Source of the DNA: Marsupella aquatica
Taxonomy: Eukaryota > Marchantiophyta
Direction of reading: 5' to 3'
NCBI GenBank assembly: GCA_973895155.1
Contig: OZ316895.1
Location: forward strand, 8,432,001-8,496,000
Length of the DNA stretch: 64,000 bases
This document shows, piece by piece, positions 61,987 through 64,000 of the stretch; the first letter of the stretch is position 1; each line of letters starts with the position of its first letter. The notes beneath the pieces are model-generated. The model was not told where the DNA came from. It saw nothing but the letters and a program-made list of their open reading frames with translations, and did not search any database. A program made the translations under genes and the position numbers.

Positions 61987-63738
61987 TCAACCCTCATTGT
62001 CATCTCCTTCAGGGAGAAGATAGGACTCTATCTGCGACCTGCCAAATTAGACACCAGAAAGATACACATACCTAAGTTTGCATCCAGAGAAAATCCCCGC
62101 TCTTTGAAAGAAAACAGACAGGCTAAGATCAATCCTCAAACAGGAGCTGAGAAATGAACACATGCAACTACTGCAGTAATATACCCGATCTCTCAACGAA
62201 GAAACAAATCCAGCATGATAGATAAGCTATATTCTATATTGTAACAATCTGCATAAGGCACCGTCAGACAAACCTCATCCACTTCTGTTGAGTTGCATAA
62301 TTTGCGGTGCCCCTCTCTTTCATGATTTTTGGAAGCAGTTCATATCGCCCAGAAGTATTATTTTCATTTTCGGGTATAATCTGAAAGCAGCAACTGGGGC
62401 AACAAGTACTTTTAAACTCCAAAAACTCATTCAAGACATTTCCATTGATTTTGGATTTTGGATTCACGTTGATTCGCGTATGGTCTGCAGGATTGATGTT
62501 CGCTCGAGCATCCGAAAGATCTTTCCTGGTGACAGGTGCACAACATATTGGGCATAATATATCCATGTTGAGATCTGAATTTGACTGGCTGCTAGTGTCA
62601 GTTTTACAAGCTTGTGGATTCCTCCGCCGTCGGTTGGGAGGTTGAAGAACATCATTGAAGCTGAAGGATTTCAATTTTGCTGCTGTTCGTACAATGGCGT
62701 GTTCGCGGGACGGGTTCTCCTCCTGGAGATGATTCACCAGCGATGTCAGCAATGCACAGAGAAGCCAATGGCAACAAATAATAGGGAAAGAACAACTGAC
62801 GTAGCTCAAAAGTAGGGTACCAGGTACCTGGAGGAGAGTGATGAACGAGTGAGCCAAGTTGTTCAAACTGCTTTGTGAAGCAGCCATTGTAGTGAGACCT
62901 TTGATGAAAACAGTTTTAAATCTGGAGGACATTTGGATAGCCCCAAAATATTAGTTGTAACAAAACTAAAACGTGAAATTTTGCATGCCTACGATCCAGA
63001 GTCGACGAAGGCATCACCGAAATCAATGGAACTGCAAAGACACACTAACCGTCATAATTTCATCAATGGTCGACGGGGAATGCAAAGGTGGGGGCAGGTC
63101 AACCGAAGTTATTTCCAATCAGATTTAAAAAGAGCCAAGCTCCGGCATTAAAAAGAGCCAAGCTCCGGCTATCAAGGAAAGCATTTAGACGTCTCAGCAA
63201 TTTGTGCAGCTTAAGCACCGATCCCGATCCGCTCCGCCCTATACAGACCTAGTCCTTGTAGAGCGGAGCCCGCTCTGAAAGTTAGGCACTTGACCGATGA
63301 GCCACCAGGCCCTCCTGGGTTAGGCTACCGTCTAACAACACACAGAAGAAACAAACATAGCAGAAAACCCGCTGGATTGGATCAAGGCCCTCCTTTCCAA
63401 AATGTAGACGCATCAAGGCCCCATGAACAAGAAAATGCAGTGCTAGCCTACCACAGCACAATTACAGAAACTGCATGAAGTAATGAGGGTCAAAGAGAAG
63501 CTCTCGAATGCAAACTACAATAGAGGAGTGATCACTGATTGCCCATTGACCATGCCGACTTGCGACACCAGAACAAACTTTTTCATCTGGTTTCAAAATC
63601 ACTCTTGAGAACTTACTTTGAAAAGTAGCAAAATAGTGCCAACTCTCTCGCGACACAATCTCGCAAGGGTAGTGCCACTGGTACAGGCCATCTTGCGTCC
63701 AGATATTGAATGTCTGCAGGTAACGAGTACCCTCGACC
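61987..63738 (-). CDS. CTU2: Cytoplasmic tRNA 2-thiolation protein 2 (CTU2/NCS2), C-terminal four exons, 5' part outside window
   Basis: With CTU1 (NCS6), CTU2 transfers sulphur from the Urm1 carrier to the wobble uridine of Lys, Gln and Glu tRNAs in the cytosol. Exons here: 63738-63617, 62921-62828, 62722-62274 and 62038-61987. All are GT-AG and in phase, encoding the last 239 residues or so. Family landmarks seen in order are GRGYSLPADIQYLDARW, PLRDCVARELALFCY, SSLNNLAHSFITLLQ, EENPSREHAIVRTAAKL, a Cys pair block CPICCAPV with its partner CCPSCCFQIIP (metal-binding-like), and the tail SQIESYLLPEGDDNEG. The exon at 63738 starts with a clean acceptor (tttccgcag|GGT) in phase 0, so earlier exons must lie above it. 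I see none before the window end, so they lie beyond 64,000. It converges with the F-box gene. Confidence 0.88.
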
Positions 63739-64000
63739 CTGCGGAAAGGGATCGCATTGAAAGAACTCAGAAACTCTGAAAAACGCTAATCTAAAACGTC
63801 CCGTCCCGAGCCCCACAATCTAAGCTAAAATGCCTACTTGACAAATTCACAACACGTTTGCTCATCCGTCAAATACTAGAGAAATTGTTCGAAAGTCCAG
63901 AGAAATTGTTTGAAGTCATCTTGAAATGGACAAGATCCAAATTAATACAATGAAATGAGCAGGAATGTTGTAGGGGTCTGCACAGATACGAAAATTTATC
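63739..64000. other. CTU2 intron (window edge)
   Basis: No exon was found in these 262 bp. On the reverse strand they should be the 3' part of an intron of CTU2, ending in a pyrimidine-rich acceptor at 63,739. Confidence 0.6.

Noticed and set aside
63168-63310. Possible tRNA gene near 63.25-63.31 kb (reverse strand)
   Set aside because: A weak A-box-like stretch is present, but there is no B box (GGTTCRANNCC) and no cloverleaf could be folded. It lies inside a CTU2 intron.

Overview
This window is nuclear DNA from a land plant or a close streptophyte relative. Its genes are split by GT-AG introns of roughly 70-1250 bp. One gene is a plastid carotenoid-pathway enzyme, and long stretches hold only tandem repeats and degenerate repeats. 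A radial-spoke (RSP2-like) gene implies a species with flagellated sperm. Taken with the compact introns and a base composition that looks moderately AT-rich by eye, a bryophyte (a liverwort would fit well) is the best guess. A lycophyte, fern or charophyte is not excluded. The species itself was not identified.

Layout. 1-19,981 has no gene I can name; one unrecognised reverse-strand gene is likely at about 5.2-6.5 kb, and several tandem arrays occur. 19,982-23,164 (-) is a complete nine-exon tubulin-folding cofactor B gene. 23.6-25.0 kb is a minisatellite plus duplications. 25,090-26,952 (-) is a complete, intronless carotenoid isomerase (CRTISO), preceded by a tandem array that carries a second copy of its start-codon region. 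30,172-32,536 (+) is a complete seven-exon translin-associated factor X (TSNAX/TRAX). 34,810-42,235 (-) is a DPY30 + GAF radial-spoke protein 2-like gene with very acidic linkers; every exon joins in phase except one unresolved stretch inside the GAF domain. 42.2-56.5 kb is repeat-rich and gene-poor. 56,569-60,003 (+) is a three-exon F-box protein. 61,987-63,738 (-) holds the last four exons of CTU2/NCS2 (tRNA thiolation), whose 5' part lies beyond the window.

How the genes relate. They are independent housekeeping or developmental genes, not a pathway cluster. TBCB and RSP2 both concern microtubules (tubulin folding and the axoneme). TSNAX and CTU2 both act on RNA. TSNAX and RSP2 converge, and so do the F-box gene and CTU2.

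Limits. All exon models were built by eye from splice sites, reading-frame phase and recalled family conservation. No alignment or search was run. I found no dedicated new biological system. The items most worth a second look are the intronless CRTISO with its duplicated start region, the RSP2-like architecture, a long perfect-looking hairpin in an array upstream of TSNAX, a possible pair of compensating frameshifts in the F-box gene, and two dispersed repeat families.
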